Origin: Branchiostoma lanceolatum
Taxonomy: Eukaryota > Chordata > Leptocardii > Amphioxiformes > Branchiostomatidae
Length of the DNA: 64,000 bases
NCBI RefSeq assembly: GCF_035083965.1
Contig: NC_089727.1
Coordinates: 14,460,769 to 14,524,768 of the forward strand
Direction: 5' to 3'
Part shown: piece after piece, positions 1-39,206 of the stretch
Layout: every line of letters begins with the position of its first letter
Position numbering within the stretch: the stretch's first letter is position 1
Translations under genes and position numbers: made by a program
The notes under the pieces: model-generated
What the model was told of the DNA's origin: nothing
The model's input: only the letters and a program-made list of their open reading frames with translations
The model's database searches: none

Positions 1-27872
<27,872 letters not shown>

Positions 27873-27909
27873 CGTCGTCTGCTCGGTTCTGTAACAGTTC
27901 TGAGAGGAA

Positions 27910-27960
27910 TTAGTGGATGAATGACTGCTGTGCCACGACTTGTCCTGGCCTGGCCGCCAT
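27910..27960 (-). promoter_or_regulatory. Short upstream ORF in the RECQL5 leader
   Basis: On the minus strand an ATG at 27960 in strong context (AAGATGGCGG, also a YY1-type site) opens a 16-residue frame that ends at 27910, 38 bases before the RECQL5 start at 27872. It is out of frame with RECQL5 and does not overlap it, so reinitiation or leaky scanning would be needed. Confidence 0.45.
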
Positions 27961-27999
27961 CTTTGTTTTGATTCGTCTGACACCGAGGGTCTATGGAAT

Positions 28000-28009
28000 G
28001 GCGGGAAAT
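28000..28009. promoter_or_regulatory. E2F-like site upstream of RECQL5
   Basis: GGCGGGAAAT matches the E2F core. It lies about 130 bp upstream of the RECQL5 start codon and fits S-phase expression of a repair helicase. This is motif matching only. Confidence 0.35.
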
Positions 28010-28053
28010 TTAAATTTGTGGTGGACTACAGTATCCGGTCATATCCGGTACTT

Positions 28054-28189
28054 CAGGGGTTCAAAATTGAAGCCCTGTTTCAGGGGTTCAAAATTGAAGC
28101 CCTGTTTCCGGGGTTCAAAATTAAACTGCTGATTCAGGGGTTCCGAAATTGAAGCCCTGTTTTAGGGGTTCGAAATTGAAGCCCTGTTT
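28054..28189. repeat. 27-bp minisatellite, five copies, in the RECQL5 promoter region
   Basis: Five head-to-tail units of 27-28 bp built on CAGGGGTTCAAAATTGAAGC plus CCTGTTT, starting at 28054, 28081, 28108, 28135 and 28163. The third unit is the most diverged. Because 27 is divisible by three, it gives a pseudo-repetitive reading frame, but no gene signals surround it. Confidence 0.85.
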
Positions 28190-28260
28190 TGACGCCCGGA
28201 CCAATTTCGGCGTCCAGACCTTTCGAGAAGGTTTTTTTCAAGAAGTTATTATTTCTGTGA

Positions 28261-28424
28261 AGAGTGTTCAGGGACAGGCGTGTTCACGTGTGTGTGGATA
28301 ATGTTCAGGGACAGGCGTGCACACCTATGTTTGGATAGTGTTCAGCACCAGGCACATGTTTGCTTATGATATGGATGGCGTTCAGCACCAGGGACAGGCA
28401 TATTAACGTGTCATTGATACACTA
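28261..28424. repeat. Second, diverged minisatellite of about 38-40 bp units
   Basis: Four imperfect units based on GTGTTCAGGGACAGGCGTG with variable tails, each closing with a GGATA/GGATG/TGATA-like end. It lies about 70 bp from the preceding 27-bp array. I see nothing coding in 28190-29030. Confidence 0.65.
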
Positions 28425-29032
28425 TCGTGCTGAACATGTAACGTTAGGATACTTGAAATGAAACGTTTTTGTGACATCTCGTTTAAGTCACTGTAGAACT
28501 AACGTTACATAGAGAGCATTTTCTTTATTCAACCAAGGAGGCTAGTTGACCATCTTTATTCAACACAACCAATCATCCATGCTGATAAGAATACCAAGTG
28601 ATAGGTTGTTGCAACGTTATGCATTTACTTTGGAAAGTCCTAAATCCTTAACAGGAATAACGTCAAATGACGTGTTCGCAAGATGTCACACTGCAGTTTG
28701 ATTGCTATCCAGTCAAGAGACTAGTGCCATTCTTGATTTTAATGGTGTTATGTTCGGCTACCACAATAACTTATCGAGTAGTGCAGTGTCTTTCAGTATT
28801 TCTTCCTTTAATCTTATCAATATTGCATCACTCATGACGACGTGGTTTCAAGACCGCTCAAACTGTTACAATGGATAATCAGAAAAATAATCGACAGCTG
28901 AGAGGATTCAATGTGCAACTGCAAGCCCAAACGGTGCCCCGGTGGTCCATTCTCGCTTGTGACAGTCCGCCTTTTTTTACGCAAATTCAAATCAACAAGG
29001 AGGTCACGGGGTCTCTTTTCATGGTTCTGACT

Positions 29033-29278
29033 TCAGAGCTGACCAGACTCGTTGTAGGCTCCATAGTCACCGTGATCATCAGAAGCGCCGCCATGTTCAC
29101 GTCTGACAATGCCAACAAACTCACTGGAGTCGCGGTCCAGGTCTTCCTCTGCCCACTGTGACAGGACGGACGAATCCGGCGTCATCACATAACCCCCGAA
29201 ACTGACGATCCAGTAGTACAGGAACACGGAAGAAATTATGAGAGCCATGAAATACACCTTGACTTTCCTGTTCCTCAT
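29033..29278 (-). CDS. Possible small type II membrane protein or first exon
   Basis: An 81-codon minus-strand ORF from an ATG at 29278. It has a basic N-terminus (MRNRKVKVYF), one hydrophobic span (about 9-27, FMALIISSVFLYYWIVSF) and an acidic outer segment with DLDRDSSE and HGGASDDHGD. This is the look of a Golgi signal-anchor N-terminus, as in glycosyl- or sulfotransferases, but no catalytic domain follows. A GT donor within NESG (near 29042) could splice it to later exons, yet none is seen before RECQL5. Alternatively it is a complete micropeptide or a gene relic. The hydrophobic span and acidic tail are better than chance, but the call is weak. Confidence 0.35.
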   Translation of the reverse strand: MRNRKVKVYFMALIISSVFLYYWIVSFGGYVMTPDSSVLSQWAEEDLDRDSSEFVGIVRREHGGASDDHGDYGAYNESGQL

Positions 29279-29299
29279 TTTTTTTCCTGGGCAAGTTGC

Positions 29300-30550
29300 T
29301 TCAGTCCAGTCTACCCCGTTTACAAACGTTGATTGTAACGTTATCTGTAAACAAAGTACACCGTTAGGTCACACACGGATGTGTCAACAAGATTCAACTG
29401 CGTTCGTAGTTTAAAAGTTTGCTATTTCATGTATAAAATGGTCATAATATTCAGTATTTAAGACAATGGCCATATTTCCATATCGTGATAAAAGCCTCGT
29501 ATACCTCAAAGTATGAACACATGTCTGTACTAGTAGTGAAAAAATAGAGTCTTATATGGATTTTTTTACACTTATATGGATTTTTTTATAATATATAGAA
29601 AATTGTATAACTACTTGAACGGCTAGCCGTTTTGTACATTTACACTTCTTAAAATATAGCACTTTTTCAATGACAACTGTACTCTTACAAGATGAGCAAG
29701 CATACAGGTCCCTGGTCAAGCCTATGTGGACCATTTTTAACATACCTGTAACATTAATTATTCATTTAGTTGCCAATATACGGACCATTAAAACAGACAT
29801 TGTGTGTAGTACGGTGGAATATTTAAAGTTTTGCACCAAACAAATACAAAGCCACAGCTCTAAAAGACAAAACAGAATTGTCTTAGTTTACATACCTGCA
29901 ATTCTTGATAACATCTACAGATTTTGCACACATCCACAGGTGCCACGTCGTACGGTATTCGGACAAAGAGTTGGGTAAACAAGGATATAAGGTTAACCTA
30001 AACAAATTATGATGAAGGTCTGCATAAGTAAGCAATACACAAGTAACGAGTGGTGTGCAGAAAGTCAAGCAAAAAGCGGTGGGAAAGTTTTGGCCATGCG
30101 TCCATATCAAATTTCATGACACATGGAATTGTATAAGGCTTTCGGGCTTAAGCGTGGTCAGGCTGTCTTAATAATAAGTTGGTTTTTTTTAGTGAAGCTT
30201 CCTGCCATTTAGACACCATGTTCGGGTGGCGGTTTGCACAGACCCAAATCATAAAGAAGAATATCATCGACGAACGCCTATTACTAGTAAACGTTACCTT
30301 AAGCTCATAGGCATCTGATTCAGACGATACAAACGTTACTGATAAGTCTGATAACTACTCTAGATAATTGCTATGTTCGATTATCTAAATTTCTCAGACT
30401 TGTTGTGATTTTCCCCTACTACTTCTATTTAATACTCCTGCGCTTCTCTGGATCATGAGCAAGTTTATAATGCAAAAATCCCACTGTGCGGTTTCATATA
30501 TGACGGCCCCTTTCACTCCTTTCACCCCATTTTGAAGAATGGACTATTCT
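29300..30550. other. Intergenic stretch without recognised genes
   Basis: AT-rich sequence between the small minus-strand ORF and the SAP30BP promoter. It holds a short direct repeat (ACTTATATGGATTTTTTT, twice at about 29550-29590). The ORFs present are short and lack codon bias or domain signals. Confidence 0.5.
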
Positions 30551-30554
30551 TACA

Positions 30555-30564
30555 TCTCGCGAGA
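30555..30564. promoter_or_regulatory. TCTCGCGAGA promoter palindrome of SAP30BP
   Basis: A perfect ten-base TCTCGCGAGA lies 104 bp upstream of the SAP30BP start codon. This element drives many TATA-less housekeeping promoters in animals, which suits a ubiquitous nuclear protein. No TATA box is seen close by. Confidence 0.6.
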
Positions 30565-30667
30565 ATTGATAGAAGAGCGAGATTTCAAACATTTCAGCGG
30601 TGGCACGCGTCGGAACGAAAGAGAGGCATCTAAAGTTTTGTAAATAACAGCCTACAGAAAGGCAGAT

Positions 30668-33600
30668 ATGGATTCTTCTACTGCTATCAAGTCTTTAATA
30701 TCTTACGGTGGTTCTGATGAGGAAGATTCGGACGAGGAACCCGAGGGAAATGCGAAACCAGGTTAGTAGTTGTTTAGCGTGGGGAGGGGGGCATAAACCA
30801 GAACAACAAAATTTTGTTTGAAAAATTATGAACTCCCTTGATTTGAAAACTAGCTCTTACCTTCAACAAAAGGTGACATAGTTTTTTTTCATACTTTCAT
30901 GTGTATCTGCAATTAAGATTCGTTTTACCTTTACACACGTTTAAGTTCACCATTTATCCCAATAGCACAAAAGGCTGTTGGACTGGTGGCCTATGGAGCA
31001 GGGGATGAAGATGAAGTAAAAGACACCAGTATGGAGGAGGCGAGAGAAGATGTAAGTCTCTACTGTATCATAGGACAGGAGGCTTCATAGTTACACACTA
31101 CTAATTCCTTTCACCACTGCCCCATTCTTGCCTAATTACTACTGTAGTGTAGTGTAGTGGTTTTTAATGGTTTTTATTTTGCGCTATGGCAAAAATGTTA
31201 GCAGTGGTTCTAAGTTCACAGTAGTGCTATAGTCACATGCTCCTACAGTATTTGACACAAATGTTTGTGGTGGCTTTAAGTTCGCGATGAAACGGTCGCC
31301 GCGAAAACCGTGAACATGAAACCACTGCGAACATTTCTGCATTTACACTATACTGTAATATGTGTACTGTCCATTGTACAAAATCTCACTGAAAGCTCTT
31401 AGCCAAAAATTCTACTTGAACATATTATGTCTCAGCTACCTTTAACCATATTTGCATTTGATATATTTACATTTGTATGTAGACTCCCACTTGCACTATT
31501 GTGATAGGATGGCTGTTCAATTCACTCATGTTTGTTAGTAGCTAGTATTTTGTTAGCTACACACAGCTGGCATGTAAGGGAATATGCTGAGATTTACGGA
31601 AATACATGCACTGCTTGAATCATATCCAGCTGTGTTGTTTTAACAGGATGAAGATGACTACCTGACAGGAAGAATGGAAGAGGTAAGGTTTTATCTAACC
31701 TTCTCCCTGCCATGGGAGCCTTTTGGCACCAAATGTGTGTTGAATATGGGGTTAGGCAACAGACTTCTTTACATATAGTAGATGAAAGATACTGTACTTT
31801 ACTGTTTAGTATCATACAAAGACTATTCACCTTGAATATTCACCTTGAAGTTCAGCCAGTAGGTACCCATTAAGAGTAATGAGGCTGTGCCTAGTTGGTG
31901 CTAGTAGTGCGCATGATAGTTTCTTTTGTTCGCTTCTTTTTTCTTCCTTCCTTCCTTCCTTCCTTCCTTCCTTCCTTCCTTCCTTCCTTCCTTCCTTCCT
32001 TCCTTCCTTCCTTCCTTCCTTCCTTCCTTCCTTCCTTCCTTCCTTCCTTCCTTCCTTCCCTCCTTCCTTCTTAGTGGGAACGTTCGTGTAGGAAAGCTCA
32101 CTTCTACTCTTCGTTCCTTCCTTCCTTCCTTCCTTCTTAGTGGGAAAGTTCGTGTAGGAAAGCTCACTTCTACTCTTCCTTCCTTCTTTCCTTCCTAGTT
32201 GGAAAGCTCGTGTAGGAAAGCTCTTGTAGGGAAGCTCATGGTTATCCTACTACTCTTCCTTCCTTCCTTCCTTCCTTCCTTCCGTCCTTCCTTCTTAGTG
32301 GGAAAGTTTGTGTAGGAAAGCTTGTGTAGGAAAGCTCACTTCTACTCTTCCTTCCTTCCTTCCTTCCTAGTTGGAAAGTTCGTGTAGGAAAGCTCTTGTA
32401 GGGAAGCTCATGGTTATCCTACTACTCTTCCTTCCTTCCGTCCTTCCTTCTTACTAGGAGACCTCGTGTGGTAAAGCTCATGTGGGACAGCTCATGGTTA
32501 TCCTTCTACTCTTCTTTCTTTCCTTCCTTCCTTCCTGCTTCCTTCCTTCCTTCCTTCTTAGTGGGAAAGTCTGTGTAGGAAAGCTCACTTCTACTCTTCC
32601 TTCCTTCCTTCCTTCCTTCCTTCTTAGTGGGAAAGTTCGTGTAGGAAAGCTCGTGTAGGAAAGCTCACTTCTACTCTTCCTTCCTTCCTTCCTTCCTAGT
32701 TGGAATGCTCGCGTAGGAAAGCTCTTGTAGGGAAGCTCATGGTTGTCTATGTTATAACTATAACATACTGACAAACCTATTTTTCACTACAACAGGGTGA
32801 TATAGCAATGGTGGACAGTGACAATGATTCTCAGGACTCTGGTCCTAAAGGTAAACAGTTATTTTCTAACAAGTGTGTGTTGTGATTTTTGTTTCTCTAA
32901 GATAATGTTTTTTTCAAGAAAAACATACTTCTCTATCTTCATCAACTGACATGAAGCAGTGTACATGTACATGTACTTGAGAATGAATAAACTTTAAAGG
33001 TTTAAAACTGACTCAAGTATTTCTGTACACATCCATAGATCTTTTGTCAGAGAGTGTCCGGAATATGAGTGAGGATGACATAGTGTTACCACCAGAGCCC
33101 CCTGGCAGATGTTCCAAGCAAATGCAGGTAAATGATACTGAGCTAACAGTAACACTTGCTTTTTTGTATACTATCACTGAATATCACCTAACATAAGTGC
33201 AAGATATGAAGCAAGGAAATACATAAAATGCAGCAGTGTCTTGTGTGCCATCCAATTACTACTGCCACTGGGGCTCCTACACTCGCTACCCTGAAAAAAA
33301 ATCATTAGTGAGCCCTGGTAGTAATAGAATAGCACCCAAGCTAACAGTGATGTAGCATATTATTATGTTCATGATTGGGATGTGTTGTATTTGCACATTC
33401 ATGTATTCAATTCTTCATGATGTTGCTTAGATATTCAGAGTACATGGGAAATGTTATTAGAAGTCTTATAGAAACAGCTAAACTGTCGTCAGCAGTCATT
33501 AGTTGAATCCACAATCAAGCAATTGGATTGGAAGCAATGTGACCACGTTTCAAACCACAGAATTTGTAGCTTATTCAGTTATTGATATTGCCGTCTCATT

Positions 33601-36232
33601 TCACTTATTTTGAAAAAAAAATTGTTTTGTCAGGAGAAAATTTCTAGATTGTATGACCAGATGAGAGGAGGCAGAGACCTGAACCAGATGATCCAGAGAA
33701 GAAAAGACTTCAGAAATCCCAGGTACATTCAAAGTCATGGGTTGATCAGTTTAAAGTTTGGAATTTCTTCAAGTTGAGCAGTTTTGCAATGTACATTTCA
33801 CACTTTTGACATCTTTTCCCTTCCTTTTTGCAGCATTTATGAAAAACTGATACACTTTATAGGGATAGACGAAAACGGGACCAATTATCCAAAGGTAAGA
33901 GAAGTTCATATGAATACAAAGAGCTTGGGATTTTGACCTTCTTGAAGCTATAAAACAGTGTACTGTTTTACATGTAAATATAAAACAGTGTACTGTTTTA
34001 CATGTATGCTTGAGTATGCTATGTCAAAAGATTTTGCAAGTGATTACAATGATATTTGGTATGTGGGCAGGGTAGGTCTTGGGAAGACGAAGGTAAAGAT
34101 TGATTTTGGACCCCGTGGTATGTGACCTTGGTACTGCAGCAAAACTTCTGGTTTTTGTATCTTTTGTCCTGGACTTGCTTTGGTACTGTTTCTAACATGT
34201 GATATTTGTATCCCATCAGCATGAATAGAGATTCTCAGCAAGTACTCAACATGTGTTCTTAATATTTAAAGATTTTGTTTTCTCTTCCTTGTTGTCCAGG
34301 ATGTGTACAATCCACACATGTGGGGGGAAGATTCTCACTATGAAGCACTCGGTAAGTTTAGGACCCGTTGTTGGCAATTTGTAGTGAATCAGTTATAGCA
34401 AAACAGATCAAAGTCTGGTACTCAATAATTTTTAGCACATTCTGGTCTTGCACAGCTTGTAGAACTGGTGTGTTTTATCAAGAAGGTTTTATATAAAACC
34501 TCCTTGGTTTTATCAACAAATAGTTTGTGTAACAAATGATAGTGTTGTCTGTATACTGGAAGTATAAGTGATCCTCAAAGACCCAAAATTACAGAAAGTA
34601 GTGAGTTTCTTTTAAATCCATGCAGTTGTAGATTTTGAATTGCCTTTATATCTTGTTTACCTGGATGTCTAACCTTCATAAACGTATGTTTTTTTCTCAA
34701 ATCATTTGCTTTGTAACTGCAAGCTTCTATTGATATATTTTAATATTATTGGATTTGTCAAATTCTATGTGAAATAATTACGTACAGATACTGGATGGCA
34801 CATGTATATGTGCATGTTTGAATAGTATACTGATGTTGTGAAATTTAATTTCAGCAAAGGCCCAGAAGGAAGACATGGCCAGAAGAGAAAAGGAAAAAAA
34901 AGACAGAACAAAGGTGAATGAAGTCAGTCGCCTCATATTTATTTTCTTTCTACAAATAAGAGTGTCTTTTTTTCAATTCTGGACTTTATTATCAGAACAT
35001 GACTTCTTGTCTTTTTTTTCTTTGTGAAAAGCTTGAGCCTGAAGTACATATAGCATGCATATTGTTTACTTCTCTAGAATTAACAGAAATACATGTATTG
35101 TCACATTTCCTCATGTGTGAATTATTTACTAGTAGATGACTGCTCGTTTTGATTTATTTTGTTTTGTACCTTTATCAAGGGGTACCATTTTATTTCAATC
35201 AGATCACATTCTAGACCTGAGATTTATATATGTACTCAATAAACTCAACTAAAACTCGTAAAAGTAGTGTACAAGAGACTCAACATGATTTTTTTTCAGA
35301 TTGAGTTTCTCACCGGAACTGCCAAGAAACCAGTAACACAGACAGCCACAGGTGTAGCCGGGGTTGCTGTTAAAACAGGTCAGTGCTTCTATTTTCACAC
35401 ATTTGTTCGCAACAGAACCGTGCATGACTGTCACTGACAAACAACCCAGGAAAATGGTGATCTGTATTGAACTTCAAGAAATACAAAAGCTTGGGTTGCA
35501 TGGTTATGTTTTTCTGTGGAATGACATTGTCTTAACTGCTACTGGTAACACCAACTGGCAGGATTTGGTCCAAGCTTGCCTTCATCCCTATAGTCCCCAA
35601 GTTGGATGTTTTTGCCATATAATGTTTGACTACTGAATGAAGCCACTCATCTTTGCAAAGTTTGATATTTTCTGTCCCTCCTATATACATGTAAGTTGAA
35701 GTTGCTAATAATAATACATTTAATAGTCCTTAAACTCTACTTTGATTGGGAATATATTTTGTCAATTGCCAATCATTAAGATGGAATACTCTGATATTCA
35801 ACCCATTTTGTTCTCTTTTCCCTTTCTCTTGTCCACAGAGACTGTAGACCCCAATAAGAGGAAGAGTAAATGGGACCAGAGCTCTACCCAGATCCAGACC
35901 ATCACCACCACCAAACCTACCGTAGTCACTCTAGCAGCACCCAGCACCACAGGGAAAACCACCGTGATATCTGCTGTGGGAACTATAGTGAAAAAGGCAA
36001 AGGTACAGTACTGATTCGTTGGTATTGACTATGTTGATAACTTAATTAGTTTGTTTATTTCCTTAAATGTCTTGTGTGTACATCTCTTTAAGTCTTGGAA
36101 ATGGAGGGAAGTTTTGGAATTAATGCGACTTCTGTTAAGGCCTACTGTTTTCACTTTCCATAGGTTGCTGACCCACCGCCTAAAACAGAGAAGAAGCCAG
36201 CAGAAAAATCACAGCCAGGTAGCAAGGATTAA
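30668..36232 (+). CDS. SAP30BP: SAP30-binding protein (HCNGP), complete 12-exon gene
   Basis: A nuclear protein that binds the SAP30 subunit of the Sin3-HDAC co-repressor and associates with splicing factors. Exons: 30668-30761, 30966-31051, 31647-31682, 32796-32850, 33039-33127, 33634-33722, 33834-33894, 34300-34351, 34855-34913, 35300-35378, 35839-36002, 36164-36232. All joins are GT/AG and in phase, giving 310 residues (human about 308). The order of conserved blocks matches the family: acidic N-terminus (GGSDEEDSDEE), SVRNMSEDDIVLPPEPPGRC, LNQMIQRRKDFRNPSIYEKL, GTNYPKDVYNPHMWGEDSHY, a charged KEKKDRTKIEF helix, KRKSKWDQ, and the hallmark end TTVISAVGTIVKKAK. An extra proline/lysine-rich tail follows. 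It is head to head with RECQL5, which I recall is also the arrangement on human chromosome 17. Confidence 0.97.
31136..31358. mobile_element. Degraded copy of the TGTAAATGCAG MITE family
   Basis: In SAP30BP intron 3. The right end GCGAACATTTCTGCATTTAC and the internal CCGCGAAAACCGTGAACAT match the cleaner copy at 47834-48029; the left end is eroded. Orientation and middle sequence (TGGTGGCTTTAAGTTCGCG) agree with the reverse complement of that copy. Confidence 0.6.
31944..32735. repeat. (TTCC)n microsatellite within a composite minisatellite
   Basis: About 125 bp of almost pure TTCC at 31944-32068, then a run of composite units in which short (TTCC)n tracts alternate with a unit related to TAGTGGGAAAGTTCGTGTAG plus GAAAGCTCACTTCTACTC. 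It fills most of SAP30BP intron 3. Apparent long ORFs on both strands (poly-FLPS or EGRK) are artefacts of the repeat. Confidence 0.9.
33948..34007. repeat. Tandem pair of a near-palindromic unit
   Basis: The near-palindrome AAAACAGTGTACTGTTTT, followed by ACATGTA, occurs twice in direct succession (period about 31 bp) in SAP30BP intron 7. Confidence 0.6.
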
Positions 36233-39206
36233 ACAGACAAGTCTTCCAAACTACAAGTCATGAAAGGAACTGAAGCTTCAAAAATATTGGGACATTCGAT
36301 TTTTGTACAGACCTATCTTGACTACATTGCAATCATTGTAAAGGATCTCAGTGGATTTAAATGGTCAGCAAACCAAAAACAGGATACAAGAGCTGTGGTA
36401 TAAGACGAAAGCCAGAGTTCCACATCACTTTACTTTAGGCCATTGATGAATATAACATTACCAATGGCAAGTTAATATCAAGTGTCATTTTCTTGTCACT
36501 ATGTATATATATATATGATGTACTAAGTTTGTCAGAAGTAAAGGAATGGTGATAGTACCTTATCTGCTACAAGCATTGTACAAAGCTTCTGAATCAGCAA
36601 AGTCCAAAACATCATTTCAGCTGGTTATTTGATAGTCATAAAGGATGACATAAAAACTGTACTGTCTAATGATAATAAAGACATCTCATTTTGCTAACTC
36701 TTATGTACTTTGTTCATGTATACCCTCTGTAGTCTTAAATGTTTTGGCAAATGGTAGGGTTTTGGCAAATGAGATTAGTGGATTTGTAACAAATAGTACA
36801 GTGAGTTCTCCCCAAGATAATTGTATCAAAATTAATCATCGGTGGAGATTTGCTATATACCTAAGAATGAGTTTGTGAAGTATTAAAGTAAGTACTTCAC
36901 CTGTCTGTCAGTGATTGTAGGGAAACAACTTAAGAATCATTCCATAAACAGGATTAAAAGGCAGTAAATGCAACAGGGCAGGGGGCTCCATGGAACTTTG
37001 TTCCCCCCTCCTTGAACTTGTAAATATACAGACTTCAAAACACACAGGTCAAATTCCATTACCATTTACTAATGTACATAATTGCAGGAGGTAAACAGGC
37101 CCTTCTGTCCCTTCCCAATTCCATTTCTGCATTTCTTCATTTCCAGTCCCGAGAAGAAGACATCCAGACCAGAAACTCAGTATATTGTGTATAAGTCCCT
37201 TCACATCCATTGAGTTTTAGAATAAAATTGAATTCCATGACTGTTGAAGTTAATACTCTACAGTCTTTGGAAATAGCTCGGAAGAGACAGGCTTTCTTGC
37301 AAGTAATTTACTTTCACTAATTCATAGCCAAGAATATTTATCAGTCTACTCAGAAAATTGTCTTCATTTCAATAATATATTCTTTATTTTGAGAATTACA
37401 ATGTAACAAAGATAATCCACAGATGATCCATTTCTTCTATGTTCTAAACATCTTTATACTGGATCACGCTTTTATCCCAAACGCAAGGTTTTAATAGGTG
37501 TCGTGTTGGCACACAATTTTCCTGAAACACTAAGTCATGACCATGGACTTGTCACAAACCTGTTGCCTTGTTATTAAGTCCTGGTATAGAGCTGACACAT
37601 TAGAAATTAGCAGTAAATAAGAAATAATGGTAAGTCAATGCAACTACTGTCATCAACAAACAATCTTACAGCATAATATACCACCTAACAATAACACTGA
37701 TCATAACGGTATCTATCAGCTAGGTTTTTACTTGCATTTTCCTCCTCAACTTAATAGAATTATGTTACCCTTGTACGTTCAAGTTCAAAAATACATGTAC
37801 ATGTTGATAAGGCTATACAAACTCAATTTCATGTATGGCGTAAGTGTGCGTACCGATTCTTGTCTGGTTAGAAGATAATGCTTGCACCTCAGTGACGACC
37901 AAAATATCACGTTGGGTATATGAATATTATGATAAATGAGACGTCATCCACAAAGTCAAGTTTGCATCTCCTTAATATGCTGATTAAAGTCAACAATATT
38001 CTTTGTACTACCGGTAGTACACTTTTCCGGACCAAAGTTGCATTTATGGTTAGTTATAAGTTAAAAGTAAGACGGTTAACACAACATATTCAATTGTAAT
38101 TTGACAGTTTTCTGGAGAAGGTGGTATGATAAATTTGCCTAACTTAAGGAGTGATCAAACTTTCCACATATCTGCATAGAAGTTCCTAGCGCCAAGTCTA
38201 CCATACCCTAAGGACAAAAAGTACCTAACAGTATACAGAAAACAAACAATGCAAACACTGGTTGGCCAGTAGTTCAAACAAAATGCAACAGAAGAGTACT
38301 ATACACTTTAATAAGTCAACTTATAGTTTATTCAATATAATACAAGTACCAGGATTGAAATATCAACCTGCAACTTGTGAAAACATGAGCATAGCAGGAA
38401 AATATATCAAAAACATGCAATCTTGCAGGCTGAAAAAATTCAGGATGGTTAGTATGAAGTATGATAATATAGGTTTCTTCAGTTGGAGAAGTTTTTTAAG
38501 GATGGAATAGAGGCTTTTTATTTGCACAAAGATCTTCTGAACTGCAGAAAACAATTTTTGTCAGCTTGCAATGTAGCAAGTATTCCAAGGTCTGAGTACC
38601 CTTCTATGTACTATAGGCAAATATTTATAAAATAAATTCTTAACTTCTCAAAAACAAAAGAAGCAAATACTAGTATTCTGCACAAGCCTCAAAGACTTTG
38701 AATTGAAAGCTGCCAATTTTGTTACTGCTGTAAATTCTACTGCAGATGCTGTTAAAGATCTAACAAACATATTCAAACATAGTTTTCAAGACAATTATTT
38801 GGGACAACGAGAACAAAATCTGCAGATGAAAATGTATAAACTATTAATCTCTCCTTAGGACATCAGCAAAGTGTCAGTATGTGATGTTGAAACTATTAGT
38901 CCTAAAGCTATCAATCAATAAAGTTGGAATGGAAGTGTTTACTTTTTTCAGAAGGATATTCAAATATTGACAACATATTTTCCCTATTTTCTCTAGCTCC
39001 TTCTTATTTAGTCCTTAAAGTTATAAATTGGATGTTTATACTTCTTTTGTAAACTTTTTCTCTTATAAGATTCTTCATACTTGCATGGATACCTTGGTGG
39101 AGGAAACAAACATGGCTCTCACTGCATGAAGTACAAAATATATAACCTGACAGAAGGTGTGCAGAAATTGTCTTATCTGGATATTTACTTTGTAGTTGAG
39201 TCTTAA
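36233..39206. other. Convergent intergenic region without recognised genes
   Basis: Lies between the 3' ends of SAP30BP and the large minus-strand gene. AT-rich, with several AATAAA/ATAAAG-type signals near 36672 and 37221 that could end SAP30BP transcripts. No ORF shows a domain or convincing splice signals. Confidence 0.5.

Noticed and set aside
28871..29161. 96-codon plus-strand ORF
   Set aside because: It largely overlaps the more protein-like minus-strand membrane ORF and lacks its own signals.
31879..32774. Long overlapping ORFs of FLPS or EGRK repeats on both strands
   Set aside because: They are translations of the TTCC-based repeat; any frame stays open for lack of stops.
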